A DNA stretch of 37,856 nt, from the NCBI GenBank assembly GCA_030446525.1, contig JAUJNC010000050.1, positions 1-37,856 on the forward strand, in the 5' to 3' direction. A program made the position numbers and the translations under genes. Below, in pieces: positions 37,832 to 37,856 of the stretch. The notes beneath the pieces were generated by a model. That model did not search any database and was not told where the DNA came from. It was given only the letters and a program-made list of their open reading frames with translations. Origin of the DNA: Armatimonadaceae bacterium (GTDB taxonomy: Bacteria; Armatimonadota; Armatimonadia; Armatimonadales; Armatimonadaceae). Every line of letters begins with the position of its first letter. Position 1 is the first letter of the stretch.

Positions 37832-37856
37832 TGTCAAGCTCCGGCGGCAGAAAAGT

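Overview
The window is GC-rich bacterial DNA, most likely from an Armatimonadota-type organism. The best clue is a minus-strand type IV prepilin-like gene (6795-7675) whose N-terminal helix runs into [13 protein letters not shown], a signature very common in secreted prepilin-like proteins of that phylum. A polysaccharide-degradation pair (DUF4838-like protein and family 10 pectate lyase), a LacI regulator and several GAF/GGDEF signalling proteins fit this. The assignment is inference from protein style; no rRNA or tRNA gene is present. Many genes carry single-base length errors, mostly in homopolymer runs, so many frameshifts here are probably assembly errors. I give repaired gene extents and mark them.

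Layout. 1-2285: DUF4838-like protein and pectate lyase, overlapping by 4 bp. 2627-6659: an IS1182-family element containing a second insertion sequence (copy B), itself split by a third (copy A); both junctions have clean 8-bp target duplications. 6795-8869: prepilin-like gene and a LacI-family regulator on the minus strand, with two palindromic operators next to lacI. 8959-10199: a third IS of the same family (copy C). 10208-12299: decayed hydrolase and epimerase genes and an IS1-family element. 12358-16162: a first run of integron-type gene cassettes with three attC sites, all genes on the plus strand. 16317-18763: PAS-GAF-ATPase sensor and an SDR on the minus strand. 18849-30356: a long arginine operon, argC-argJ-(AF2212-like antitoxin)-argB-(truncated GNAT)-argD-clpN/argF-(small membrane protein)-argG-argH-GGDEF. 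30391-33480: RsbW-like ATPase and a multi-GAF protein on the minus strand. 33980-35463: IS4-family element. 35465-37831: second cassette run with three attC sites.

The most interesting element is the argC leader. A promoter (TTGACA, 18 bp, TATACT) precedes a 27-residue ORF with seven arginines, six of them within ten codons. Downstream lies a chain of mutually exclusive RNA pairings ending in an intrinsic terminator just before argC. The geometry matches classical leader-peptide attenuation as in trp and his operons, but for arginine. If correct, charged tRNA-Arg supply would control the operon, including the diguanylate cyclase gene at its end.

Second, six attC-like sites share R''/R' boxes and the same two extrahelical bases (G and A) in the L'' arm. 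For three complete cassettes the R'' box is the exact reverse complement of the cassette's own 5' boundary, as expected if each was once a circle. No integrase is visible, so these resemble integrase-less attC clusters (CALIN).
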